Shown here piece by piece: positions 1 to 8,451 of a stretch of 39,142 nucleotides of DNA. The DNA is from Chlorobiaceae bacterium (GTDB lineage Bacteria; Bacteroidota; Chlorobiia; Chlorobiales; Chlorobiaceae). The notes beneath the pieces were generated by a model that was given only the letters and a program-made list of their open reading frames with translations, did not search any database and had not been told where the DNA came from. The translations under genes and the position numbers were made by a program. The stretch is from NCBI GenBank assembly GCA_013334975.1, contig JAAXWL010000004.1, positions 1-39,142 on the forward strand, in the 5' to 3' direction. How positions within the stretch are numbered: position 1 is the first letter of the stretch; each line of letters starts with the position of its first letter.

Positions 1-129
1 TCGAAGCGTGCCTGGTCGAGGGCGCAGTACCGTGAGTTCCTTCAGCGATACCGGTCGGGGTACGCCACAGGGTCGGGCGTTTATCTCACCTGGCATCCCG
101 TCTATTGCTGTTTCAGGAGGAAGCGCTGA
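1..129 (+). CDS. bioC: BioC C-terminal fragment (malonyl-ACP O-methyltransferase), cut by window edge
   Basis: An open frame enters from the left edge and ends in TGA at 127-129. Its last 42 residues include the stretch LTWHPVYCCFRRK, which resembles the end of BioC proteins from the Bacteroidetes/Chlorobi group (typically LTYHPIY plus a basic tail). BioC methylates malonyl-ACP to start pimelate synthesis for biotin. The stop codon overlaps the ATG of bioD (TGATG), the usual arrangement in a translationally coupled operon, and bioD and bioA follow directly. The SAM-binding core lies outside the window, so the call rests on a short tail and on context. Confidence 0.6.
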   Translation, partial: SKRAWSRAQYREFLQRYRSGYATGSGVYLTWHPVYCCFRRKR

Positions 130-824
130 TGAAAGGCGATGTTCTGGTTGTGGCCGGTATCGATACCGGTATCGGCAAGACTGTCGCCACCGGTCTGCTT
201 GCCCGGCACTTTGCCGCAGAGGGGCTTCGGGTGATCACCCAGAAAATCGCGCAGACCGGGTGCTCAGGAATCGCTGAAGATATCGTCATTCATCGCACCT
301 TGATGGGGAGCGGTTTACTGGAGGTCGATCTCGACGGCACAACCTGCCCCTTCGTCTTTCCTTTTGGCGCCTCTCCGCATCTGGCAGCGGCCCTGGAGGG
401 GCGCGTGATCGAGATCATGACCATCCGCAGGAGCACCTTCATGCTCCGGAAAAACCATGATCTGGTGCTGCTCGAAGGGGCGGGAGGTCTGCTCGTTCCG
501 CTCAATCCCGAACTGCTCTTTGCCGATTATGTGCGCGATGCCGGCTACGGGCTCGTTCTGGTCACCTCGCCCCGGCTCGGCAGCATCAACCATACCCTGC
601 TCTCTCTGGAGGCCTGTGTGTCGAGAGGAATCGAGGTCAGGGGGGTGATCTATAACCGCTTTTTGGGCGAAGAGGAGAGGATCGTTACCGACACACGCAA
701 GGTGATCGCGTCGGCACTCAAACGGTACGGGTTTGAGGAGGCGCCGCTCGTCGATCTCGACGTAAACACGCTCCATGCCGATACGGCTGCGCTGCAACGA
801 ATGCTCAAATCCCTGACCCGTTGA
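129..824 (+). CDS. bioD: Dethiobiotin synthetase
   Basis: BioD makes dethiobiotin from 7,8-diaminopelargonate, CO2 and ATP in the cytoplasm. The protein is about 231 residues, normal for the family. It opens with a P-loop of BioD type, GIDTGIGKT at residues 10-18. A conserved Lys and QTG follow near residues 39-44, and [10 protein letters not shown] near 114-123 matches the second nucleotide-binding signature. I chose ATG at 129 over an in-frame TTG at 105 because a strong AGGAGGA ribosome site sits just upstream and the protein then starts [14 protein letters not shown], as expected. The start overlaps the bioC stop and the stop overlaps the bioA start, so all three are probably coupled. Confidence 0.93.
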   Translation: MKGDVLVVAGIDTGIGKTVATGLLARHFAAEGLRVITQKIAQTGCSGIAEDIVIHRTLMGSGLLEVDLDGTTCPFVFPFGASPHLAAALEGRVIEIMTIRRSTFMLRKNHDLVLLEGAGGLLVPLNPELLFADYVRDAGYGLVLVTSPRLGSINHTLLSLEACVSRGIEVRGVIYNRFLGEEERIVTDTRKVIASALKRYGFEEAPLVDLDVNTLHADTAALQRMLKSLTR

Positions 825-2101
825 TGATGGATCTCGATTTCGACCGCCAGCATCTCTGGCATCCCTACACTTCGATGCAGTACCCGCTGCCGGTATGGCC
901 GGTCGTTGGCGCCAGCGGCGTCATGATTGAACTTGAGGATGGACGCCGTCTTGTCGATGGTATGTCCTCATGGTGGGCGGCGATTCACGGCTATAACCAT
1001 CCGGTGCTGAACCGGGCGTTCTCGGAGCAGATCGGTCGCATGAGCCACGTCATGTTCGGCGGTCTGACGCACCAACCGGCCATCGAGCTAGGCCATCTTC
1101 TGGTTGAGATGCTTCCTGCACCGCTCGACCGGGTTTTTTTCTGCGATTCCGGCTCGGTTTCGGTCGAGGTTGCCGTCAAGATGGCCCTGCAATACTGGCA
1201 CTCCGCCGGACGGCCTGAAAAGAGGCGCCTTCTGACCGTGCGTTCAGGCTATCATGGTGATACCTTCATGGCCATGTCGGTTTGCGATCCGGTCAACGGG
1301 ATGCACTCCCTGTTCAGCGGTACGATTCCGGAACAGCTCTTTGCCGAAGCCCCCTCCTGCGGCTTTCATGAAGAGTGGCGCGAAGAGTCGATCGGCGGTA
1401 TGAGGGAGCTGCTTGAAGCCCATGCCGGCAGCCTCGCCGCAGTCATCCTCGAGCCGCTTGTCCAGGGGGCGGGCGGGATGCGCTTTTACTCCCCGCACTA
1501 TCTTCGCCGTCTCAGGGAGTTGTGCACGGCTCATGACGTCCTGCTTGTTTTCGACGAAATCGCCACAGGGTTCGGGCGTACCGGAAAGATGTTCGCTCTG
1601 GAACATGCTGGTGTCGTACCCGACATCATCTGCCTGGGCAAAGCGTTGACCGGTGGGTACCTGACTCTTGCGGCCACAGTGGCCTCCGGGCAGGTGGCCG
1701 AGACGATTTCATCGGGTGAACCTGGCCTGTTCATGCATGGCCCGACCTTTATGGCCAATCCTCTTGCCTGTTCGGTTGCTGTGGCGAGCATCGCTCTTTT
1801 ACATTCCTATGACTGGCAGTCAGCCGTGCTCGGTATCGAACAGCAGTTAAAAGAGGGGCTTGCTCCTTGCAGAGGAGTGGCCGGGGTACGGGAGGTCAGG
1901 GTACTCGGTGCTATCGGGGTGGTTGAACTCGATCAGCCGGTCGATATGGCGCGCATCCAGAAGCGTTTCGTCGAGATGGGCGTGTGGGTCAGGCCCTTCG
2001 GCAGGCTGGTATACCTTATGCCGCCGTTTATTATCAGCACGCAGGAGCTTTGCTTTCTCACCGAAGCGGTCTGTGCGGTTCTCATGAAAGAGTATGAATG
2101 A
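824..2101 (+). CDS. bioA: Adenosylmethionine-8-amino-7-oxononanoate aminotransferase
   Basis: BioA is the PLP enzyme that uses S-adenosylmethionine as amino donor to make 7,8-diaminopelargonate, the BioD substrate. The protein is about 425 residues. It has the family WW pair near residue 50, the [12 protein letters not shown] segment near 110, [12 protein letters not shown] near 243-254, and the PLP lysine in LGKALTGGY at about residue 273, almost the same position as in E. coli BioA. The start lies in a TTGATGATG cluster; ATG at 824 overlaps the bioD stop (TGATG), while TTG 821 and ATG 827 are alternatives. There is no strong ribosome site, which fits coupling to bioD. The gene order runs opposite to the reaction order of the two enzymes. 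Confidence 0.95.
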   Translation: MMDLDFDRQHLWHPYTSMQYPLPVWPVVGASGVMIELEDGRRLVDGMSSWWAAIHGYNHPVLNRAFSEQIGRMSHVMFGGLTHQPAIELGHLLVEMLPAPLDRVFFCDSGSVSVEVAVKMALQYWHSAGRPEKRRLLTVRSGYHGDTFMAMSVCDPVNGMHSLFSGTIPEQLFAEAPSCGFHEEWREESIGGMRELLEAHAGSLAAVILEPLVQGAGGMRFYSPHYLRRLRELCTAHDVLLVFDEIATGFGRTGKMFALEHAGVVPDIICLGKALTGGYLTLAATVASGQVAETISSGEPGLFMHGPTFMANPLACSVAVASIALLHSYDWQSAVLGIEQQLKEGLAPCRGVAGVREVRVLGAIGVVELDQPVDMARIQKRFVEMGVWVRPFGRLVYLMPPFIISTQELCFLTEAVCAVLMKEYE

Positions 2102-2268
2102 GCGTATATGTTCGCGTAATGCGTATATTCCAAAGGTATACAGTTATTATGATTTTCGTACAGAATTCTCTGGAGTCTTATCACCACCTGACTGTCGGTT
2201 CAGTCTGAACATCAGCTTACCGGCAATAGAGTCCGTCAGGCGCACTCCAGATCGAAAACAGAGGTACC

Positions 2269-2406
2269 ACGAACAACAAGGCCAGGCGCTCCTCCCGGCT
2301 TACCCTGAGCGGTTTGGTGGTGTTGTTTCCGGTAGCACTTGCTTGTTGTGTGAACGATTCCGATGATGCAGGAGAGCTTCATTCATCATTATCGAGAGTT
2401 CTGTAA
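2269..2406 (+). CDS. Possible tiny lipoprotein with ACG start (uncertain)
   Basis: In the 373-base gap between bioA and the acyl-CoA ligase one frame reads as a small lipoprotein of 45 residues. It has a basic N-terminus (NNKARRSSR), a hydrophobic core (LSGLVVLFPVALA) and a Cys-Cys pair where a lipobox would be cleaved (VALA|C), followed by an acidic, Ser-rich tail of about 20 residues and a TAA. No ATG, GTG or TTG lies before the signal-like part; the only plausible start is ACG at 2269, four bases after an AGAGG ribosome-site-like stretch. It could be a real gene with a rare start, a decayed gene that lost its ATG, or chance. The size and layout recall entericidin-like peptides, but I cannot assign a family. 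Confidence 0.3.
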   Translation, partial: TNNKARRSSRLTLSGLVVLFPVALACCVNDSDDAGELHSSLSRVL

Positions 2407-2474
2407 TCGTTTACTGTTGCTATGATTCTGGATCACAGGAGGTGTTATTTTAATCTATACCAAACATTTACGTT

Positions 2475-4163
2475 ATGAGCGACAGACCCTGGCTCAGTCA
2501 TTACGATGAGGGGGTGCCACATACGCTTGCACCTTACCCGACGCTCACCATGATTGATCTTCTGCGTGATATTGTGCGAGACCATCCCGATGACGCTGCG
2601 CTTCTTTTCATGGGAAACACGATTTCCTGGCGGGAACTCGAATGGCAGAGCAACGCTTTTGCTTCGGCATTGCAAAAGCTTGGGGTCAGCAAAGGTGACC
2701 GGGTTGCCCTGATTTTGCCCAATGCTCCGCAGATGATTATTGCCGAATTCGGCATCTGGAAGGTAGGCGGTATTGCGGTATTGCTCAACCCGCTCTACAC
2801 CGGGCATGAACTTGAACAGGTTCTTCTCGAAAGCCAGGCCGAAACGGTCATCGTGCTTACCCCTTTTTACGAAAAGCTGAACCTTATCCGGCCGAACACT
2901 CTGGTGAAGCGGGTGATCATTTCATCTATTAAAGATTATCTGCCACAGTTGAAGCGCTTTCTTTTCACCGTGCTGAAAGAGAAGCGCGACGGTCACCGGA
3001 TCATTTTGCGGTCGGGCGATCTGATCATGAGCGCCATGATCGATCAAAACTCACATGCCGAGGTATCGGATATCAAGGTCGATCCCGAAGACCCTGCACT
3101 TTTTCTCTTTTCGGGTGGCACAACAGGCAATCCAAAGTGCGTCATCGGACGACACGAGGCCATGATTATGACCGGTATGCAGGCTAATGCTTGGTTTATG
3201 AGCGCTCTTGGCAATGACCGGATCGTCATCATGCTCAATCTGCCGCTGTTTCATGTGTACGCACAGGTTGCCCTTATGGCCAGCTGTTTCGTCAGGCGAT
3301 CAACGATGGTGCTCATCCCCGATCCAAGGGATATCAATGTGCTGATCGCAACCATCAAGCGCCACAAAGTAGCTATGTTGCCGGGTGTTCCGACGCTTTT
3401 CAATGCTCTGGCAGCCCATCCACGACTCAAGCGCGACCCAAAAGCACTGCAATCGCTCAGACTGATCGTTTCGGGGGCTTCATCACTGCATCAGGAAACC
3501 AAAAACCGTTTCGAACAACTGGCAGATTGCTCGATTATCGAAGCCTACGGTCTTACCGAAACGCTGGCATCTCCCGTGTGTTCACCGGTACGCGGTATCA
3601 AGAAAAACGGTTCGGTAGGCATGCCTGCAACGGATGTCGAACTTTGTATCGTTGATGCCGAATCGGGCACTCAGCGTCTGTCTCTTGGAGAGATCGGGGA
3701 GATTCTGATCCGCGCACCCCAGATTATGTCAGGATACTGGCGGAATCCTGAAGAGACGGCGACGACCCTGCGCGATGGCTGGGTTTACACAGGAGATCTC
3801 GGATATCTCGATGAGGATGGCTATCTGTTCATTGTCGATCGCAAAAAGGATGTTATCAAGCCAAGCGGGTTCCAGGTCTGGCCGCGTGAGGTCGAGGAGG
3901 TCATTGCCTCGCATCCGATGGTGCTTGAAACCGGAGTGGCGGGTGTGCCGGATGATTATCAGGGGGAAGCCGTCAAGGCGTGGATAGTGCTGCACAAAAA
4001 GGGGTCTGTGGAGGCTGCCGAGCTGAAGGCGCATTGCCGCAAAGAGCTGGCCGCCTACAAGGTGCCGAAACATATCGAGTTCTGCGACTCTCTGCCCAAA
4101 TCGACCGTAGGCAAGGTGCTGCGACGGGTGCTGGTGGAAAGGCACAAGGCGGGGAAGGGTTGA
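2475..4163 (+). CDS. fadD: Long-chain acyl-CoA synthetase (AMP-forming)
   Basis: This 562-residue ANL-superfamily enzyme activates a fatty acid to acyl-AMP and then acyl-CoA. The ATP loop is SGGTTGNPK at residues 213-221, the second motif is YGLTET at 359-364, TGDLG at 440-444 binds the ribose, the hinge region is DRKKDVIK at 456-463, and the catalytic C-terminal lysine is in KSTVGKVLRR near residue 548. The N-terminus (PWLSHYDEGVPH) matches long-chain acyl-CoA ligases. After the P-loop lysine there is Cys where Gly is usual, a minor oddity. An AGGAGGTG sequence at 2437-2445 lies 29 bases upstream of the ATG, too far for a normal ribosome site; no standard in-frame codon lies nearer. It stands alone between two gene-poor gaps. 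The chain-length preference cannot be read from sequence. Confidence 0.88.
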   Translation: MSDRPWLSHYDEGVPHTLAPYPTLTMIDLLRDIVRDHPDDAALLFMGNTISWRELEWQSNAFASALQKLGVSKGDRVALILPNAPQMIIAEFGIWKVGGIAVLLNPLYTGHELEQVLLESQAETVIVLTPFYEKLNLIRPNTLVKRVIISSIKDYLPQLKRFLFTVLKEKRDGHRIILRSGDLIMSAMIDQNSHAEVSDIKVDPEDPALFLFSGGTTGNPKCVIGRHEAMIMTGMQANAWFMSALGNDRIVIMLNLPLFHVYAQVALMASCFVRRSTMVLIPDPRDINVLIATIKRHKVAMLPGVPTLFNALAAHPRLKRDPKALQSLRLIVSGASSLHQETKNRFEQLADCSIIEAYGLTETLASPVCSPVRGIKKNGSVGMPATDVELCIVDAESGTQRLSLGEIGEILIRAPQIMSGYWRNPEETATTLRDGWVYTGDLGYLDEDGYLFIVDRKKDVIKPSGFQVWPREVEEVIASHPMVLETGVAGVPDDYQGEAVKAWIVLHKKGSVEAAELKAHCRKELAAYKVPKHIEFCDSLPKSTVGKVLRRVLVERHKAGKG

Positions 4164-4498
4164 GGCAGGGAGCGCAAGAAAGTGCCGTGTCCAGCTTAAA
4201 CTGACCTGTTTTTTTGAGCCATTGATTTATCCAAATCGGTATCGGTATCGAAATCGATTATTTATGTAAAAACAGAAAATTGGTCTACGGCTGTATCTGT
4301 ATAATTATCATATTGTTATAACACTATGCCATAACGCTCGATTATATTTTCTTTAGTCTCTTCAAGTGGAAATCGATACCGATACCGATTTGGATACCGA
4401 TTTCGATGATAAAAGAAATTCTGATTATTTACCGTTGACACGACAATAGTCAAGGACTAAAAGGACAATACTGAAAAAGAGTACCGCTTCTTTTGTAT
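4164..4498. other. Gene-free gap holding an inverted-repeat element
   Basis: This stretch of about 335 bases has no convincing open frame. It is much more AT-rich than the flanking genes, especially 4260-4370, and it holds the inverted-repeat element listed separately at 4231-4393 together with more hexamer repeat up to about 4407. A promoter for the methyltransferase gene at 4499 should lie in its last 90 bases, but I see no confident site. Confidence 0.6.
4231..4393. repeat. 163-bp AT-rich element with 21-bp perfect terminal inverted repeats
   Basis: The left arm at 4231-4251 begins CCAAATCGGTATCGG and the right arm at 4373-4393 is its exact reverse complement over 21 bases. Both arms are built from degenerate ATCGGT/ACCGAT hexamers, and the right arm runs on into further copies (to about 4407). 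The 121 bases between the arms are AT-rich and non-coding. The layout resembles a miniature inverted-repeat element or a long-hairpin RNA. Related hexamer tracts occur near 21851-21932 and 22174-22202, so this is a dispersed family in this genome and not a single chance palindrome. Confidence 0.7.
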
Positions 4499-5698
4499 AT
4501 GACTATCGATGAATTCTATCGCTTGCTTGATCAGCAGGTTCTTGAGCTGATTGATGCTCATTGGCAAGATGACCCGGCTGATTTCGCCATGCGTTTCCAC
4601 GGTCGACGGGAGTTACCGGTCAGGGCAATTGCTGAACAGATCGCCTGCCGACAGAAGGCTGCTGTGAAGCTGCCTTCACTCTGTTGCTTTCCGCTGATCT
4701 ATACCCGCCTCTCGCTCGAACAGTGCTCCGGAGAGCGTGCCGCTGAGTGGAAATCGTCGCTGATGCATGGGCGTCGGGCGATTGATCTGACTGGCGGGCT
4801 TGGCATCGACACACTGTTTCTTGCCCGACGGTTTGAGGAGGTTATCTCCTGCGAGCGGGACGAGGTGTTGGCAGGGCTGGCTGAAACGAATCGTCGCACG
4901 ATGGGGGTGACGAATGTCGAAACGAGGATCGGTGACAGCGAAGCGCTGCTTGCCGGTTATGCCGATGAGGCTTTTGACTGGGTTTTCGTTGACCCGGCGC
5001 GAAGGGAGCATGGCTTGCGCTCTGCGACTCTTGAGCACTCGAGTCCCGATGTGGTGCGTCTGCATGATCTCATGCTCCGGAAGGCTCCGAAGGTCTGTAT
5101 CAAGGCTTCGCCGGCTCTTGAAACCGGCGACCTGGAAAAGAGCTTGCCGTCACTGGCATCAATCATCGTCATTTCGGTTGATGGCGAAGGCAAAGAGGTG
5201 TTGCTGCTGCTCGACCGTGCTCATCCTGTCGGAAGCAAGCCGGAGGTCAGGGCGGTGTGCCTCGGTGAGAAGGTGTTTGAAATCAGCTCGAACGCGATGG
5301 GCTCAACCGGTCGCGTGGTTGCTGAAACTCCAGGGAGCTGGCTGTACGAGCCGGATGCGGCCATCATCAAGGCCAGGCTTACCGCCGGGCTTGCCAGAAC
5401 GATGAAGCTTGAATTCCTGAACCGTACGGTCGATTACCTTACTTCGGAGCGTTGTGTCGAACGATTTCCCGGCAGGCGTTTCCGGATAGAGGCGTGTCGT
5501 CCCTTCAGGCCGAAAAGCATTCGCCGGGAGCTTTTGGCTTTTGGGGTGTCGAACGCCGCTGTCCAGCGACGCGATTTTCCGCTTTCGGTCGATGCGTTAC
5601 GCAAACGCTTCCGGATTGGGGAGAGCAGCGAACACTTTCTTTTTTTTACGAAGGATGCCTCGGGTGGGCTTGTCTGGCTGTTGTGCCGCAAGCCCTGA
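4499..5698 (+). CDS. SAM-dependent methyltransferase with THUMP-like C-terminal domain
   Basis: This protein of about 399 residues carries a class I methyltransferase core. The SAM-binding glycine loop is DLTGGLGID at residues 96-104, an acidic ribose-binding position follows in SCERDE, and the catalytic-type motif is DPARRE at 165-170. Its overall plan (helical N-terminus, methyltransferase core, C-terminal THUMP-like domain of about 70 residues) matches a family common in Bacteroidetes and Chlorobi, whose substrate I do not know; an RNA target is plausible from the THUMP-like part. I took ATG at 4499; TTG at 4493 is possible. No clear ribosome site is visible. The gene converges on ppx with a 26-base gap. 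Confidence 0.8.
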   Translation: MTIDEFYRLLDQQVLELIDAHWQDDPADFAMRFHGRRELPVRAIAEQIACRQKAAVKLPSLCCFPLIYTRLSLEQCSGERAAEWKSSLMHGRRAIDLTGGLGIDTLFLARRFEEVISCERDEVLAGLAETNRRTMGVTNVETRIGDSEALLAGYADEAFDWVFVDPARREHGLRSATLEHSSPDVVRLHDLMLRKAPKVCIKASPALETGDLEKSLPSLASIIVISVDGEGKEVLLLLDRAHPVGSKPEVRAVCLGEKVFEISSNAMGSTGRVVAETPGSWLYEPDAAIIKARLTAGLARTMKLEFLNRTVDYLTSERCVERFPGRRFRIEACRPFRPKSIRRELLAFGVSNAAVQRRDFPLSVDALRKRFRIGESSEHFLFFTKDASGGLVWLLCRKP

Positions 5699-5724
5699 AG
5701 CGGTTGTGCCTCGGTCAGGGCTGG

Positions 5725-6651
5725 TTACAGCAGGCGCTGAAGTTCCCGCTGGGCCAGGCCGAAGCGGAGTCCCTGAATGCTGACCGTGACGCTGCCGACA
5801 CCAAGCATGCGCATGAACTGATGCAGAATGAGGGTACCCATGGCAATCACGTCAGCTCGTCCTTCCGGAATGCCGAGGGCCACGATTTCATGGAGCGGCA
5901 TGGTGCGGAGTTTTTCCAGAAGGGTGTGCACCGTTTCGTAGTCAAGCCGGTACCCATGCATCTTTGACGGATCGAAGTGTTTGTCGCCCATGGCGACTTG
6001 GGCGATGGTGGTCAGGGTGCCGGCAACACCGAACACCTGCTGACGGGCTGCGAAGAACGGCGGAAGGCTTCTGGCGAGATGGCGGTCGATCTCCTGTTTT
6101 GCCTCTTCGAATGCTTCGGGAGAGGGTGGCGATGCGGTACAGAAGCGTTCGGTAAGCCTTACCGAGCCGATATTCATGCTGACCGCGTGTTCGACTCGCT
6201 GCGTGGAGCCCATGATGATCTCGGTGCTGCCTCCGCCGATATCGATGACCGTGAAGGGTTCTGGCGCCTGGTCCAACCCGGCTACTGCGCCGAAGAAGGT
6301 TAGTTCGGCCTCTTCCTCGCCCCTGATGCACTCAAGTTCAATGCCGGTTGCATGACGAACCTCGTTGATGATTTCGTCCCGATTCGAAGCGTCGCGCAGG
6401 GCGCTGGTGCCAGCAGCAATGATGCGACGGACGCCGAGGTCATGGCAGATCGTGCTGTACCGGGCAAGAGAGGCGATCAGGCGTTCGAGTGCTTCACGGC
6501 AGATGACTCTTGTTTCATCGACATTCTGACCGAGACGTACAATGGCCTGGTGGTGTGCGACCGGCTTGATTCTGCCGGTTGCCGGATCGAGGTCGGCGAC
6601 CAGAAGGAGGGCCGTATTGGTGCCCACATCGATGCTTGCAATTCGTTCCAT
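5725..6651 (-). CDS. ppx: Exopolyphosphatase / pppGpp phosphatase, short form
   Basis: This Ppx/GppA family protein of 308 residues belongs to the ASKHA (actin-like ATPase) fold. Phosphate-1 loop is DVGTNTALLLVADL at residues 8-21, GTSALRDA is at 81-88, the catalytic-type glutamates are in GEEEAEL at 111-117, and the second phosphate loop is DIGGGSTE at 137-144. The length equals the short family form without the extra C-terminal HD domain, so whether it prefers polyphosphate or pppGpp cannot be decided here. It starts 23 bases after the prmA stop on the same strand, so the two are probably co-transcribed. Confidence 0.88.
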   Translation of the reverse strand: MERIASIDVGTNTALLLVADLDPATGRIKPVAHHQAIVRLGQNVDETRVICREALERLIASLARYSTICHDLGVRRIIAAGTSALRDASNRDEIINEVRHATGIELECIRGEEEAELTFFGAVAGLDQAPEPFTVIDIGGGSTEIIMGSTQRVEHAVSMNIGSVRLTERFCTASPPSPEAFEEAKQEIDRHLARSLPPFFAARQQVFGVAGTLTTIAQVAMGDKHFDPSKMHGYRLDYETVHTLLEKLRTMPLHEIVALGIPEGRADVIAMGTLILHQFMRMLGVGSVTVSIQGLRFGLAQRELQRLL

Positions 6652-6674
6652 AACTTCAGGCGGGAGCCTCCTGT

Positions 6675-7544
6675 TCAGTTGACTGGTTCAAGAAAGGCCG
6701 AGAGCCACTCCTCCTCGTAGATACTTTTGCTGATGGTGTAGCCAAGTCGCCTGACGAGCTGCTTCAGCCAGGGCTCGTCATAGATGAGGATACCTGAAAG
6801 CAGCACCAGGGCTTCCGGAGCGTGACTCCGGATGACCGGCAGGATGCGGTCATGCACATTCTTGTTGATGTTGGCCAGAATCAGGTCGAAGCCATCTTCG
6901 AGGTTCGCCGCCAGCTCTTCTTCAGCGTCGAGCAGCTCCACTCGGATGTCGGCCACCTTATTTTCCGCAACATTCTCGACGGCGTTCTCTGCTGACCAGG
7001 CGTTGTTGTCGAAGGCAAGGATCGGGTTTCTGTTGCCGAGCATGCGGGCGGCGATGGCCAGTACGCCAGTACCGGTACCGATGTCCATGATGTTCCTGTC
7101 GGCAAGGTCGATCTCCTCCATCTGGCGCAGCATCAGGCGCGTGGTCGCGTGATAGCCGGTACCGAACGACATTTTCGGGTTGATGGCAATGACCAGTTGG
7201 CCGGGTTTGACGGCATACTCCTTCTGGTGCTGGACGATGAGGAACCTGTCGGAGATTTCAACGGGTTGAAGATGAGCCTCCCATTCTGCGTTCCAGTTCC
7301 GGTCAGGAATAAACGAAGTCGTGAAGCGGGGCTCCGAAGCAAAGGTCTCCTGCAGAAGGGTTTTGATCGACGCTTCCTTTTCGGCATTCCAGTCGCTTTC
7401 GGAAAGATAGGCAAGAAGCTTTCGCTCTTCTTCGAGGAAATATTCAATGCCCTCCTGTGAAAGCAGGGCTATGTAGAGTTCAAAAAGATCACTGTCGATC
7501 TCGAAAGAGAGTTCGATATGGTTATGAGTTTTCGGCGGCTGCAT
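6675..7544 (-). CDS. prmA: Ribosomal protein L11 methyltransferase
   Basis: PrmA methylates ribosomal protein L11. The 289-residue protein has the normal two-part layout: an N-terminal L11-recognition domain (residues 1-85) and a C-terminal methyltransferase. Family marks are FGTGYHATTR at about 127-136, the SAM loop DIGTGTGVL at 154-162, an acidic position in AFDNN near 177-181, and LANINKN at 223-229. The ATG at 7544 is well supported because the N-terminus (HIELSFEID) matches the family. It is the first gene of a two-gene unit with ppx. The region upstream is a purine-rich repeat tract and contains no obvious promoter. Confidence 0.93.
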   Translation of the reverse strand: MQPPKTHNHIELSFEIDSDLFELYIALLSQEGIEYFLEEERKLLAYLSESDWNAEKEASIKTLLQETFASEPRFTTSFIPDRNWNAEWEAHLQPVEISDRFLIVQHQKEYAVKPGQLVIAINPKMSFGTGYHATTRLMLRQMEEIDLADRNIMDIGTGTGVLAIAARMLGNRNPILAFDNNAWSAENAVENVAENKVADIRVELLDAEEELAANLEDGFDLILANINKNVHDRILPVIRSHAPEALVLLSGILIYDEPWLKQLVRRLGYTISKSIYEEEWLSAFLEPVN

Positions 7545-7593
7545 CGATGGAGGTATTGCTGTGAAAAAGAACTGAACCTGAAGATACTAATTC

Positions 7594-7684
7594 CGGAGAG
7601 AAAGAGCTGGAAGAGAAAGAAAGGGAGCAAGGGGGAAAGGGACGAAAAGGACGAAAGGGAGCAAAAGGACAGGGGGAAAAACAC
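7594..7684. repeat. Purine-rich degenerate tandem tract
   Basis: About 90 bases on the plus strand are almost entirely G and A. They are built from variants of GGGACGAAA and AAAGGGAGC (for example GGGACGAAAAGGACGAAAGG near 7639-7658). The tract lies in the gap between the starts of prmA and the stop of the NlpC/P60 gene and codes for nothing convincing. The period is loose (8-9 bases). It resembles the low-complexity intergenic repeats seen elsewhere in this window. Confidence 0.7.
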
Positions 7685-7719
7685 TCAGCACTCAGCACTT
7701 GTCACTCGCCCCTCGTCAC
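7682..7719. repeat. Heptamer repeat (CACTCAG) and CTTGTCACTCG word
   Basis: CACTCAG occurs twice in tandem at 7682-7695 and is followed by a degraded copy and then the word CTTGTCACTCG at 7698-7708. The exact reverse complement of that word occurs at 22052-22062 in another repeat-rich gap. The tract overlaps the last codon and stop of the NlpC/P60 gene (stop at 7716-7718). Confidence 0.6.
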
Positions 7720-8279
7720 TGTTTTATCCTGATGATTCTTGTGCCGAAGGCGAAGCGGGTTTCGTAATGGAGCTGGGCAAGGGGGCTGATGATGACCCCT
7801 GCCGTTGTTGATGCATGGGCGAAGCGTCCGCTTCCGAGATAAACGCCGACATGGTCGATCTCTTTGCCGGAGGAGAAAAACACAAGGTCTCCTTTTTCGA
7901 GCCTGTTTCGGGGGATGAGCGGGCCAAGCAGGGCAAGATCGGTCGATGTCCGTGGAAGCAGGAGGTGAAACGATGAGCTGAACAGGTATTGAATGAAGCC
8001 CGAACAGTCGAATCCATCCGGAGCGTTGCCACCAAAACGGTAACGGATGCCAAGAGATTTTTCGATCGAGTCGAGCATGGTTCTGTAATCGCGAATCGAG
8101 ACCGGTACCGGCAGGTCGCAACGTTCAGGGCCTTGAGGACGAAGGCGGGAGATAGATGTTTTTCTCTTTTTTAAACTATATTTGCTCTCCATGCGATCGG
8201 AGAGCGACCGTGAGCTCTGGCATGCGTCCAACGCAAGCATGAGGCACGAGATCACGAGGAGCATAGCCATCCTGAGCAT
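7716..8279 (-). CDS. NlpC/P60 cell-wall peptidase, lipoprotein
   Basis: This is a predicted lipid-anchored peptidoglycan endopeptidase of about 187 residues. With the chosen start the protein opens with a hydrophobic signal and a lipobox-like LALDAC, lipidated Cys at residue 20. The NlpC/P60 catalytic triad is visible: Cys92 in GFDCSGF, His143 in DHVGVYLG, and His155 in GRFAHAS. I chose ATG at 8279 because AAAGGA lies just upstream and the signal then starts cleanly; an ATG at 8327 would add 16 residues and has no ribosome site. It is divergent from lysC, so both promoters should lie in 8280-8451. Confidence 0.88.
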   Translation of the reverse strand: MLRMAMLLVISCLMLALDACQSSRSLSDRMESKYSLKKRKTSISRLRPQGPERCDLPVPVSIRDYRTMLDSIEKSLGIRYRFGGNAPDGFDCSGFIQYLFSSSFHLLLPRTSTDLALLGPLIPRNRLEKGDLVFFSSGKEIDHVGVYLGSGRFAHASTTAGVIISPLAQLHYETRFAFGTRIIRIKQ

Positions 8280-8451
8280 GCGTCCTTTGTGTGCGGATTC
8301 TGAAGGGTGTCGGATGATCTCGCTCATGGGGCCGTTACTTCGGGTCCCTGTCTTTTGGGTTCATTTGTTTTTCGATCATGGCAGTATAATACAACAGAAC
8401 AGGAAAATGATCCTGAAACGATCATCATCCAAATTCATTTGATTTCAGGTT

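Noticed and set aside
2094-2366. Open frame starting at the end of bioA
   Set aside because: No family resemblance or ribosome site; it is a shadow of the candidate lipoprotein frame and non-coding DNA.
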